Assembly (NCBI GenBank): GCA_964593455.1
Contig: CAZQHK010000005.1
Location: 78,121-142,120 of the forward strand
Length of the DNA stretch: 64,000 nucleotides
Origin: CAZQHK01 sp964593455
GTDB taxonomy: Bacteria > Muiribacteriota > CAYSPT01
Direction: 5' to 3'
The notes below the pieces were generated by a model. It saw nothing but the letters and a program-made list of their open reading frames with translations, was not told the DNA's origin and made no database searches. Shown one piece after another: positions 9,492-17,571 of this stretch. Positions within the stretch are counted from its first letter, which is position 1, and every line of letters begins with the position of its first letter. The position numbers and the translations under genes were made by a program.

Positions 9492-10076
9492 ATGAACAAA
9501 AGGAACCTGGTTTGTGTTCTGCTGGCCGCGGCTGTGCTGTTCGTCTGCCTGTCCGCAGGAAGTAATCCGGCTACAGCCGAGGAAAAAGAAGCCTGGAAGA
9601 ACCTGGCCCAGAAGCTCGGTGACGATTTTGTAGAGTTCGGTGCCCTGGCCCAGATGATGAAAGCGTATTTTGAACTCGGGGAAGTAGCCACAGGCAAAGG
9701 TGATTTCCAAAAAGCGATCGGCTACTTCGAGGAAGTGCTAGCACGGGAAGAGAAGCTTCTTTCCTACAATGTACCCGATCCCATGCGCAAAGAGATCAAG
9801 ATGATCCTGACCGAGGTCTACGGAAGAGTAGCAGGCGCCTACGTCCAGTCGGGCGATCTGGAGAAAGCCGAGAAGTTCCTGTCATCGATCTTGAAACGGG
9901 ATGACCTGGAACCCCAACAGAAGGCCAAGCTCAACATGCATCTGGCCAATTTCTACCGGCACACCAAGCAGTTCGACAAAGCAGAAGGCGCCCTGCTGAA
10001 GGTCATTGAAATCAATAAACGCATCCTGGAAAACACTCCTGACTGGGACTCATCACCCATCAAGAAAAAATATTGA
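9492..10076 (+). CDS. Secreted TPR-repeat protein
   Basis: The start is fixed at ATG 9492 by a perfect AGGAGG (9477-9482) with 9 nt spacing. The product is 194 residues with a signal peptide (1-29, ending ATAEE). The mature part contains about three helix-turn-helix TPR-like pairs (for example GDFQKAIGYFEEVL, GDLEKAEKFLSSILK, KQFDKAEGALLKVIE). TPR domains mediate protein-protein contact, here presumably in the periplasm. It lies 82 nt after the anti-sigma gene with its own strong ribosome site, so it may be cotranscribed with, or a target of, the ECF sigma factor. Its partner is unknown. Confidence 0.85.
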   Translation: MNKRNLVCVLLAAAVLFVCLSAGSNPATAEEKEAWKNLAQKLGDDFVEFGALAQMMKAYFELGEVATGKGDFQKAIGYFEEVLAREEKLLSYNVPDPMRKEIKMILTEVYGRVAGAYVQSGDLEKAEKFLSSILKRDDLEPQQKAKLNMHLANFYRHTKQFDKAEGALLKVIEINKRILENTPDWDSSPIKKKY

Positions 10077-10348
10077 TTGCCGTAAACCAATAAACCGGCG
10101 GCAGGAACTACATAGTCCGGCTCAGGGCGTCCACCGCCTGAAAGCCCGCTATGTTTCCTGCTATTTCCAAACATCTCGCGTTCCACGGCACCTGTTTTGC
10201 ACACTCCGATACTTTCCACTCATATATTCCGTTAAAATCTCGTTGACTCCTGGAACACCAAGAGATTATCATGGAATGTCTCGAAAATGCGACAACATAC
10301 CGGAGCATTGCTCCACGCGATATCCGGAAAATCAAGGAGGGACAGATT
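10077..10348. other. Intergenic region without recognised gene
   Basis: About 270 bp between the TPR gene and the S51-like gene. Small open frames here have no coding character. A promoter for the downstream gene is expected, but I could not identify one with confidence. Confidence 0.4.
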
Positions 10349-11254
10349 ATGAAAGGAACAGTTCTCGTATATAGCGCGCACGCTCCGTGCCGGTATATCC
10401 ACGAGCAGCGAATTGTCAAACGGGCCCTGGAAGGCAAACATAATAAACGAATTCTCTTTCTGCCCATGTCGGAAGGTGTTCACGCCAACGGCGACGAGTT
10501 TCCCAGCCAACGTTTCGGCTACCACAAGTTCAAATGGTTCTTCGACCGCTACAAGCAGTACGGACTCGAGGTAGTGCCTTTTTATTACGCGAGTTCCCTG
10601 AAAGCCAACGATGTAAAAACATTGATGAACTACATCCGCAGCTCCGAAGTCGTTTTCTTCGGCGGGGGAAACCCACCGTTGGGAATGCGCCGGTTCCTGG
10701 AGCTCGGAAAGAAATTTTACAACGATCCGGGCTATATACAAAAACTGCTCTACAAGCGGCAGCAGCAAGGCAAATTGACCGTTGGTTTCAGCGCCGGCGC
10801 CGAGCAGCTCTGTGAACACGGTTTCGGCCTGGCCCGCAATATCCTGATTACCCTGCACCACGAGTATGCCCGCTCGAGCGCGGTCAAAAACCTGGCCCGG
10901 CAGAACTCCAGGTGTCTTTGCTTCGGCCTACCCAACGATTCCGGGATCGAGATAGACCAGGGCCGGCTGCCCAACGGATCGCTGTACCAGGTCATCGACT
11001 TCATCCTGGACCGCACCTGGGACCGTCCCGAAGACCAGTGGCATATCAAGACCCGGGCCGGTACGAAGATCGACCATTTCTACCCCGATGGCCGACACTG
11101 GGCTTTCAACGTCCGGGACAAGCTGGTCAGGATCGTCTACCCCAACGGGTTCTACAAAGCCTGGACGATAAGCGGCGGCAAAATCATGTACTACCGCTCC
11201 ACCAACAGGGCCCCCTATTCCAGTATCAGGGAGATCCTCGAGAAGAACAGCTGA
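10349..11254 (+). CDS. Peptidase S51 / cyanophycinase-like protein
   Basis: The start is ATG 10349, preceded by AAGGAGG (10334-10340, 8 nt spacing); the frame stays open to an ATG at 10271 that lacks such a site. The 301-residue product resembles the class I amidotransferase-like fold of peptidase family S51 (dipeptidase E, cyanophycinase). A strand-turn VVFFGGGNP (residues 101-109) is followed by the nucleophile elbow VGFSAGAEQL with Ser148, matching the family G-x-S-A-G pattern. There is no signal peptide, so the protein is probably cytoplasmic and may hydrolyse an acidic dipeptide or cyanophycin-like polymer; no cyanophycin synthetase is visible nearby. The last 70 residues, rich in Tyr, Asp and Lys, form an extension of unknown role. 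A terminator follows. Confidence 0.72.
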   Translation: MKGTVLVYSAHAPCRYIHEQRIVKRALEGKHNKRILFLPMSEGVHANGDEFPSQRFGYHKFKWFFDRYKQYGLEVVPFYYASSLKANDVKTLMNYIRSSEVVFFGGGNPPLGMRRFLELGKKFYNDPGYIQKLLYKRQQQGKLTVGFSAGAEQLCEHGFGLARNILITLHHEYARSSAVKNLARQNSRCLCFGLPNDSGIEIDQGRLPNGSLYQVIDFILDRTWDRPEDQWHIKTRAGTKIDHFYPDGRHWAFNVRDKLVRIVYPNGFYKAWTISGGKIMYYRSTNRAPYSSIREILEKNS

Positions 11255-11278
11255 TAGTACGATTTCAACGCGAATAAC

Positions 11279-11315
11279 AAACGGCAGGCCGGATGCAACC
11301 AGGCCTGCCGTTTTT
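11279..11315 (+). terminator. Rho-independent terminator of the S51-like gene
   Basis: A 12-bp perfect stem (11279-11290 pairs with 11302-11313, core GGCAGGCC/GGCCTGCC) with an 11-nt loop ends in a run of five T. It lies 25 nt after the stop codon of the S51-like gene. Confidence 0.92.
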
Positions 11316-11498
11316 ACTATCCAAAATGAGGAGGAAGAAATTTACATTAAGAAAAACTGGTTATTTGGTGCTTAAATGGAACTATATCTTGATTTTCTTC
11401 ATTCTATAGCAGTACAGTTATATTATTCTCGTACGATTATCGAACCCGCGGATCGAACAGGGCCGAGTTTTTCGTACAAAAGAGAGGGAGAGTTGCAC

Positions 11499-12304
11499 AT
11501 GAAATATAGGAGCCTTGCAGTAATCGTAGTTTTGGTACTTGTTGCCGGTTTTTCACCGATCCCAGCCGTTCCGGAGAAATTCTCAACCAGAATCTTTCCG
11601 ACACGCTAAAGGCAGACCTCGAGCTCAGACACCGGCTGGAGTCGAAAGACAACTTCGATTTCAATGATGCCATTAACGACGAGGATGCCTTTCACCTGGT
11701 GCGAACCCGCCTGATGCTTAACTGGAAGCATCAGGAGACCACCAGGATTTTTTTCCAAGTGCAGGACGCCCAGGCGTCAAATGTGGCCGGCGGCATCCGC
11801 GCTTTCATGACGGTACTCGGAGCCGGCTACACCTGGAACGATTCCCGCTCGACCCGCCTGGCTTTCGAGTGGGCCCACGCTTCCGGTGACGATAACAACG
11901 CCGACAACAAACGCGAAACCTTTGACAACCTCTACCCCACCAACCACCTCCATTACGGATTCATGGACCGGGTGAGCTTGCAGAATATCGACAACTACCG
12001 CCTGCAACTCAGCGCCAAACCGCAGTCAAACCTCAAGGTGCAGCTCGATTATCACTTTTTCTACCTGGACACGGTAAACGACTCGCTCTACGCGGCCAAC
12101 CGGGCGGCCATCCGCACCGCCGCCACGACCGGAGTGAGCGATCACGTGGGTAACGAGATCGACTTGTTGTTGAAGTATAAGGCAAACGCTAATCTCAGTT
12201 ATCTGGCCGGTTACTCCCGTTTCTCCGCCGGCGATTTTCTGAAAAATACCGGTTCCGGAGACGACGGCGATTATTTCTACATCCAGACAACCCTGAAGCT
12301 GTAG
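11499..12304 (+). pseudogene. Broken alginate-export-type outer-membrane porin gene
   Basis: A signal peptide is encoded from ATG 11499 (ribosome site AGAGAGGGAG) but that frame ends at 11609. The family sequence continues in another frame: from about 11580 the frame of codon 11585 reads through to 12304, giving a segment that begins near LNQNLSDTLKADLELRHRL. So a frameshift lies at about 11550-11580. The continuing product resembles the alginate_exp porin family at both ends: an early RTRLMLNWKH strand and a late FDNLYPTNHLHYG to YFYIQTTLKL barrel end. The middle of the family (about 150-200 residues) appears missing after FFQVQDAQ. It precedes a molybdoenzyme operon and may once have supplied its substrate channel. 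A sequencing or assembly error is the alternative. Confidence 0.75.
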
Positions 12305-12451
12305 TATCACGTCGAACCGTAAGAGATAGATTAGACATTGCATGTAAAAACCGTGTAAAATACATCAGGTTCGCACCATGCAAAATGAGCAAGATATGGC
12401 GGCTCTAACTTCCGGGTTGACGATGAAAAGAGGATTGGCTCACCTTCTCCA

Positions 12452-14833
12452 ATGAAGATAACACGGCGAGAATTTCTGCAACTGTCGGCTGCTTCCACCG
12501 GAGCGATGTTCCTGGCCGGAAGTGGCGCGCGGATACTCATGGCAGATGAAACGTATTACCTGGACAAAAAAGTCATCCCCGATACGTGGGAAAAAGCAGT
12601 GTGCCGCTACTGCGGAACCGGCTGCGGAACAGAGATCGGTGTAAAAAACAAGAAAGTAGTCGCTATCCGGGGCAACAGGGACTACCCGGTTAACAAAGGA
12701 GTGCTCTGCCTCAAAGGACTCACGTTGATGTACGTTCTGTATTCCCGGGAAAGAAGCTTTCACCCCCTCATAAGAAAGCAGGGCCGGTTCGCCAAGGCAT
12801 CCTGGGACCAGGCCCTGGATCTGACAGCCAACACAATCAAGGAAACCGTAGAGAAGCATGGACCGGACTCCGTGGCCCTCTACGTCGGCGCCCAGATATT
12901 CACCGAAGAGATGTTCCTGGGAAACAAGCTCTTTAAAGGACTGATCGGTACCAACAACGTGGAAGCAAGCGCCCGGTTAGGCATGGCCAGTGCCGTCACC
13001 GGTTTTCTGACCACGTTCGGTTTGGACGAACCGCCCGGAGCATACGAAGATATCGAGAAAGCCGACTGTTTTTTCATCATCGGATCAAACCTGGCCGAGA
13101 ACCATCCCATTATTTTCGGACGGATTTTGAAACGGAAAGCGGAGAACAAAAACTTCAAACTTATCGTCGCCGATCCGAGATTTACCCCTACCGCCGCCCA
13201 TGCCGATCTCTGGATATCCTTCTACCCGGGAACAGACCTGGTCCTGCTCAACTCCATGGCTTACGTCATGCTGGAAGAAAACTTGATCGACCGCGATTTT
13301 ATCGACCGTCACACGAAGATCGTCGAAGGCGGGAAAGTATGGGGAGACGAAAAAAATGTTAGCCTGCCCGAGTTCAGGGAATTTCTGAAAGAGTACCAAC
13401 CACAGACCGCCGAACTGATGACCGGCGTGCCGAAAGAGAAAATAAGTCAGGCCGCCCGACTTTTTGCCGGGGCAGACAATACCATGTCCCTCTGGACCAC
13501 GGGACTCAACCAGCGCAAATGGGGCACGTGGCTTAACAACCTGGTCTACAACCTGCATTTCCTGACGGGGAAAATTTGCAAACCAGGTTCTACGGCCCTG
13601 TCCATGACCGGCCAACCCAATGACTGCGGTGGAGTGAGAGGACAGGGAATGCTCTCCCATATTCTACCCTGTCACCGCAGCGTCGAGAAGGCGAAACACC
13701 GGGAAGAAATGGAGGATATCTGGAAGATTCCCCACGGCTCCATATCCGAAAAACCGGGGCCGCACACCGTCAATATGTTCGACATGCTGGGCGATTCAAT
13801 CAAGCTGATCTGGATCGTGTGTTCGAACCCGGCCCAGACGATGCCCAACCTGAAAAGGTTCTTCCCAAAAATGGAAAAGGCTTTTGTCATTGTTCAAGAT
13901 ATCTTTCCGCCCACCCAGGTCCAAAAGGACAAGTTCGCCCATGTGACCGCAGAGTTTGCCGACATCTTCCTGCCCTCCGCGTTCTGGATCGAAAAGGGAG
14001 GCGTCTTCGGAAACACGGAGCGAAGAAGTTCTCTCACGGAAAAGATCCTCGATCCACCTCACGGGTTGAAGGCGGACTGGGAGATCTTTAAAGAGGTGGC
14101 CACACGGATGGGATACGGCCAGTATTACGAACACTACACCGACACGGAGGTCATCTGGAACGAGTACCGGGAAGCTTCCAAAGGAACCGACCTCGACCTG
14201 TTCGGAGCCTCATACTCGTACCTGAGGAAAACCGGCAGCGTTCAGTGGCCGATTTTGTCTGAAACCGAGGGCGATACGCCAAAACGCTACCAGTATCCGG
14301 AGGACAAATATCTGAAACACCTGGTCCATACCGGTCAGATAACCGTACCGGAAGACGGCATCTATTTCTACGGATTTCCGGACGGAAAAGCCAAAATATT
14401 CAAGCGCCCGTTCAAAGACCCGGCGGAAAAACCTGATAAAGATTATCCATTTTACCTGACCTCAGGACGGGTAGTTCACCACGGGCACTCAGGCACCATG
14501 ACCATGCGTGTTCCCTGGTTGAAAAAGATGGTCAAAGAGGCATTCGTTGAAATCAATATGGTGGATGCCCGAAAAAACGGCATCCGGGACAACGACCTGG
14601 TCCGGTTAACATCCCGCCGCGGAGAGATCATCTTGAAAGCCAAGGTGGTGGAATCCGAAGACGACCGTCAAAGAGGAATCGAGGGGCGTGTCAGTATTCC
14701 CATACCAGGCTTGTTGTTTGCCCCATTCTTCGATGTCGACAAACTGATTAATCTGATCACCGTTGACGCTTTTGATGACCTGTCCAAACAACCGGAGTAC
14801 AAGATCTGCGCCGTTAAACTGGAGAAAGTGTGA
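12452..14833 (+). CDS. Tat-exported molybdopterin oxidoreductase, NapA/formate dehydrogenase-like catalytic subunit
   Basis: A 793-residue member of the DMSO reductase superfamily. The N-terminus carries a Tat signal (TRREFLQLSAAS). The four-cysteine [4Fe-4S] site is Cys51, Cys54, Cys58 and Cys86, followed by the conserved Lys88. Molybdopterin-binding domains fill the rest, ending with the dinucleotide-binding domain from about residue 670. The closest resemblance by eye is to periplasmic nitrate reductase NapA. At the position where NapA has its molybdenum-ligand cysteine (ARxCMASAV) this protein reads ARLGMASAV, with Gly177 (codon 12980-12982). The next two genes encode the electron-transfer and membrane subunits, so the complex should face the periplasm and exchange electrons with the quinone pool. 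The substrate cannot be deduced. Confidence 0.88.
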   Translation: MKITRREFLQLSAASTGAMFLAGSGARILMADETYYLDKKVIPDTWEKAVCRYCGTGCGTEIGVKNKKVVAIRGNRDYPVNKGVLCLKGLTLMYVLYSRERSFHPLIRKQGRFAKASWDQALDLTANTIKETVEKHGPDSVALYVGAQIFTEEMFLGNKLFKGLIGTNNVEASARLGMASAVTGFLTTFGLDEPPGAYEDIEKADCFFIIGSNLAENHPIIFGRILKRKAENKNFKLIVADPRFTPTAAHADLWISFYPGTDLVLLNSMAYVMLEENLIDRDFIDRHTKIVEGGKVWGDEKNVSLPEFREFLKEYQPQTAELMTGVPKEKISQAARLFAGADNTMSLWTTGLNQRKWGTWLNNLVYNLHFLTGKICKPGSTALSMTGQPNDCGGVRGQGMLSHILPCHRSVEKAKHREEMEDIWKIPHGSISEKPGPHTVNMFDMLGDSIKLIWIVCSNPAQTMPNLKRFFPKMEKAFVIVQDIFPPTQVQKDKFAHVTAEFADIFLPSAFWIEKGGVFGNTERRSSLTEKILDPPHGLKADWEIFKEVATRMGYGQYYEHYTDTEVIWNEYREASKGTDLDLFGASYSYLRKTGSVQWPILSETEGDTPKRYQYPEDKYLKHLVHTGQITVPEDGIYFYGFPDGKAKIFKRPFKDPAEKPDKDYPFYLTSGRVVHHGHSGTMTMRVPWLKKMVKEAFVEINMVDARKNGIRDNDLVRLTSRRGEIILKAKVVESEDDRQRGIEGRVSIPIPGLLFAPFFDVDKLINLITVDAFDDLSKQPEYKICAVKLEKV

Positions 14834-14837
14834 CGAT

Positions 14838-15494
14838 ATGAAGAAAAAACGGTACGCAATGGTTATCAATCTTGAAAAATGCCTGGGATGCAATACATGT
14901 ACCATCGCCTGTAACATGGAAAACAGCGTTATGACCACCTGTACATGGCATGTCGTGCTCGACACGATACAAGGAACATATCCCGATTTCCAGCGGAAGT
15001 TCATTCCGAGACCTTGTTTTCATTGTGACGAACACCCGTGTGTCAAAGTCTGTACAACCGGCGCCTCCCACGTAAAAAAAGAGAACGGAATCGTCCTGGT
15101 TGATCACCGCCTGTGTATCGGTTGCCGGACCTGTATGACCGCCTGTCCCTACGAAGCCCGGGTATTCAACTGGAGAAAGCCCGAGAGACCGCTGACAGAA
15201 AATCCGGTAGTCCCCGTCCGGAGGATTGGAACCGTGGAAAAGTGCACGTTCTGTGTTCACCGTCTGGATGACGCCGAGAAAAGAGATTTAGCGGTGGGAA
15301 CGACTACCACCCAAAGAGATAATCAAAAAGTGGTGGCACCCGCCTGTGTGCAGGAATGCGTGGGGAACGCCAGGTACTTCGGCGACCTGAATGATAAACA
15401 GAGTGAAGTCTACGAACTGCTCAAGAAACAGGTATACAAACGCCTGGAAGAAGAGGCCGGAACCGAACCGAACGTCTATTACATAGGATTATGA
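14838..15494 (+). CDS. Four-cluster ferredoxin-like electron-transfer subunit (PsrB/NrfC type)
   Basis: The start is ATG 14838, 4 nt after the preceding stop; an upstream frame extension overlaps the catalytic gene and is not needed. The 218-residue product has four groups of cysteines for [4Fe-4S] clusters: CLGCNTCTIAC, CFHCDEHPCVKVC, CIGCRTCMTAC and CTFC with a distal CVQEC. This is the beta subunit layout of complex iron-sulfur molybdoenzymes such as polysulfide, tetrathionate or nitrite-linked NrfC/PsrB/TtrB proteins. It would carry electrons between the NrfD-type membrane protein and the molybdenum subunit. No signal peptide is visible, consistent with co-export with the Tat-dependent catalytic subunit. 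Confidence 0.92.
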   Translation: MKKKRYAMVINLEKCLGCNTCTIACNMENSVMTTCTWHVVLDTIQGTYPDFQRKFIPRPCFHCDEHPCVKVCTTGASHVKKENGIVLVDHRLCIGCRTCMTACPYEARVFNWRKPERPLTENPVVPVRRIGTVEKCTFCVHRLDDAEKRDLAVGTTTTQRDNQKVVAPACVQECVGNARYFGDLNDKQSEVYELLKKQVYKRLEEEAGTEPNVYYIGL

Positions 15495-16702
15495 GGAAAG
15501 AAGTGAATAATGCCGTGATGAAACTATCCAAGAACTATTATCCCCTGGTTGGGCTCCTCTTCCTCCTGATCAGTGCGGCAGTTGTTTCTTACTTCTACCA
15601 GGTAACGCACGGGCTGGCGGCAACCGGCCTGAGAGAACCCGTCACCTGGGGTTTCTATGTTGTCTTTTCCACCTTCTTTTACGGGTTGGGAGCCGGTATT
15701 ATGATGATGCTGATGGTCGGCTTGATAAAGAAGAAAATTCAAGCAGAAAGCACACTTCTCTACTCTCTGGCGGCGCTGGTCAGCCTGATTCTGGCCGGCG
15801 CATTCATCATTATCAATCTGGGAAGACCCGACAGATTCTACTTTATCCTCCTACATCTTCAACCAGGCTCACCGCTCATGTGGGATTTATTCATCCTGAT
15901 GTTTCTCTTGACGGTGACCGTTCTACTCGGCCTCGGTCAACTAAGGCACATCTACCTCGACTCTGAACCCGAAGAGAATGCTTCTTTTACCGAGCGTTTT
16001 CTCTACCGTGTGGTCACGGTCAAACGTGAATGGAAGATAAAAGAATCCTTACTGAAAAAACTCTACTTCCTGCTTTTGGCTCTGATCGCCGGGGGCTATC
16101 TGATTACTACCGAAGGGTTTGCCGGTATGCAGGCCCGCCCTGAATGGCACACTCCACTGGTAAACCTCAGTTTCCTGCTCACCGCCGCCCTTGGCAGCAT
16201 TTCGTTACTGATACTCCTGGAAAGTCTGACCGGTGCTGCCTGGGGAACTGTTGGGGAGAACTCCTTCTTCAGGTCGGGGAAGAAACTACTGATAGTCTTG
16301 CTGCTGGCCGATCTGGCGGTGATCGGAATCAAGTACTTTCGAGACGACCGCTTAACTCTCATTCGAAACATTATCACCCTGTTTCCTTACTCGATGGAGT
16401 CCTTCATACTGATAGGGAACCTTATCCCCGTTTTGCTTGTCTTGTCCTGCAGAAAAAGTAATAACGTTTCGGAGCGGCTGGTTCCGCTCCTGATTTTGGG
16501 TGGCGCTCTGCTCAAACGGGCCGATTTCATTATACCCGCCTACTACCGGAGGTGGCTGCCGTTTTCAATCGAAGCTATTTACTGGCCGACACTGCCCGAG
16601 ATATTGGTTATTGCAGGCACTTTCAGCGCCGGGATCGTCGCTCTGATAGGAGCTATCATACTCGTGAAACTGGTCAGCACCACATGTCGCGCAAAACAAT
16701 AA
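15491..16702 (+). CDS. NrfD/PsrC-family integral membrane subunit
   Basis: A 403-residue polytopic membrane protein with about nine to ten hydrophobic helices. The sequence EPVTWGFYVVFSTFFYGLGAG and the later NLGRPDRFYFILLH match the NrfD/PsrC family, which exchanges electrons with quinones without haem. The ATG overlaps the stop of the ferredoxin subunit (ATGA at 15491-15494), so the three genes form one operon. Together they make a quinone-linked molybdoenzyme complex; the direction (quinol oxidation or quinone reduction) cannot be decided from sequence. Confidence 0.9.
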   Translation: MRKEVNNAVMKLSKNYYPLVGLLFLLISAAVVSYFYQVTHGLAATGLREPVTWGFYVVFSTFFYGLGAGIMMMLMVGLIKKKIQAESTLLYSLAALVSLILAGAFIIINLGRPDRFYFILLHLQPGSPLMWDLFILMFLLTVTVLLGLGQLRHIYLDSEPEENASFTERFLYRVVTVKREWKIKESLLKKLYFLLLALIAGGYLITTEGFAGMQARPEWHTPLVNLSFLLTAALGSISLLILLESLTGAAWGTVGENSFFRSGKKLLIVLLLADLAVIGIKYFRDDRLTLIRNIITLFPYSMESFILIGNLIPVLLVLSCRKSNNVSERLVPLLILGGALLKRADFIIPAYYRRWLPFSIEAIYWPTLPEILVIAGTFSAGIVALIGAIILVKLVSTTCRAKQ

Positions 16703-17358
16703 ATCTGACAGATGAGCTGTATGAATATCTGCTTTCTGTCTCGGTACGGGAACCCGATCTTCTGAAAAAACTGCGCGATGAAACGGACCAACTGGAAGAA
16801 GCCCGGATGCAGATATCACCGGAACAAGGGCAGTTCATGGCTTTGCTGGCCAGGCTGATAGGAGCAAAACGGACACTCGATATCGGGGTTTTCACCGGTT
16901 ACAGCTCTCTTTGCCTGGCCCTGGCTCTGCCCGATGATGGGTATCTGGTGGCCTGCGATGTCAATAAAGAGTGGACCGATATTGCCCAACGCTACTGGCA
17001 GGAGGCCGGTGTCACCCACAAGATTGATCTTCGTCTGGCCCCGGCTGCCAACACCCTCGAGGAGTTGATCAGAGACGGACAGACAGGCAGTTTCGATTTC
17101 TCCTTTATTGACGCGGACAAAACAGGATACGATGGGTACTACGAAGGCTGTCTCACCCTCCTCCGACCGGGAGGGCTCATCGCTATTGACAACGTGCTTA
17201 TGCACGGACTGGTTCTGGCGCCCGAAACACTAGACGGTGATGTGCGAACAGGTGCGGAATCGATGTGCGCTTTGAACGAGAAGATCCATACCGATGAGCG
17301 GGTGGATATCAGCCTGGCGCCCATCAGCGACGGACTCACCCTGGCCCGCAAACGGTAG
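16684..17358 (+). CDS. SAM-dependent O-methyltransferase, family 3 type
   Basis: The start is ATG 16684, overlapping the NrfD-type gene by 19 nt. The 224-residue protein matches the catechol/caffeoyl-CoA O-methyltransferase family. The SAM-binding motif I is LDIGVFTGYSSLCLALAL (residues about 65-82), the acidic strand is VACDVN, and the metal site follows in FSFIDADKTGYDGYY with LLRPGGLIAIDNVL. Length and motif spacing are normal for the family, so it should be active, probably with a divalent metal and a hydroxylated aromatic substrate. Its overlap with the respiratory operon is intriguing but such genes often follow unrelated ones. Confidence 0.9.
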   Translation: MSRKTINLTDELYEYLLSVSVREPDLLKKLRDETDQLEEARMQISPEQGQFMALLARLIGAKRTLDIGVFTGYSSLCLALALPDDGYLVACDVNKEWTDIAQRYWQEAGVTHKIDLRLAPAANTLEELIRDGQTGSFDFSFIDADKTGYDGYYEGCLTLLRPGGLIAIDNVLMHGLVLAPETLDGDVRTGAESMCALNEKIHTDERVDISLAPISDGLTLARKR

Positions 17359-17368
17359 CGGCAGGGAT

Positions 17369-17556
17369 ATTAACCCGCATATTTCACAAGTACACCTGCT
17401 GCGGCCACGGATGCACCCGCATCTTCTACGTTGTGCTCTATCGGCTGTCCTCAGCGTATCGCCCGGATACGATTCCGGGAGCCTCGGTCGCACGCCTTGA
17501 AGCTACAGGCGCCTCCACGACCTCGCGACGGAGACTCGTGAAATATGCGGGTTAAT
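17369..17556. repeat. Intergenic inverted-repeat element, long copy
   Basis: Perfect 19-bp inverted repeats at 17369-17387 and 17538-17556 (inner sequence CATATTTCAC / GTGAAATATG) flank 150 bp without a convincing reading frame. The right side resembles the second copy at 27416-27485: both read ACCTCG-Y-GACGG, then ACTCGTGAAATAT. It lies between two genes that converge (methyltransferase and msrBA). The structure suggests a small non-autonomous repeat of MITE or REP type. Confidence 0.75.
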
Positions 17557-17571
17557 CCATCTGTTCAAGTT

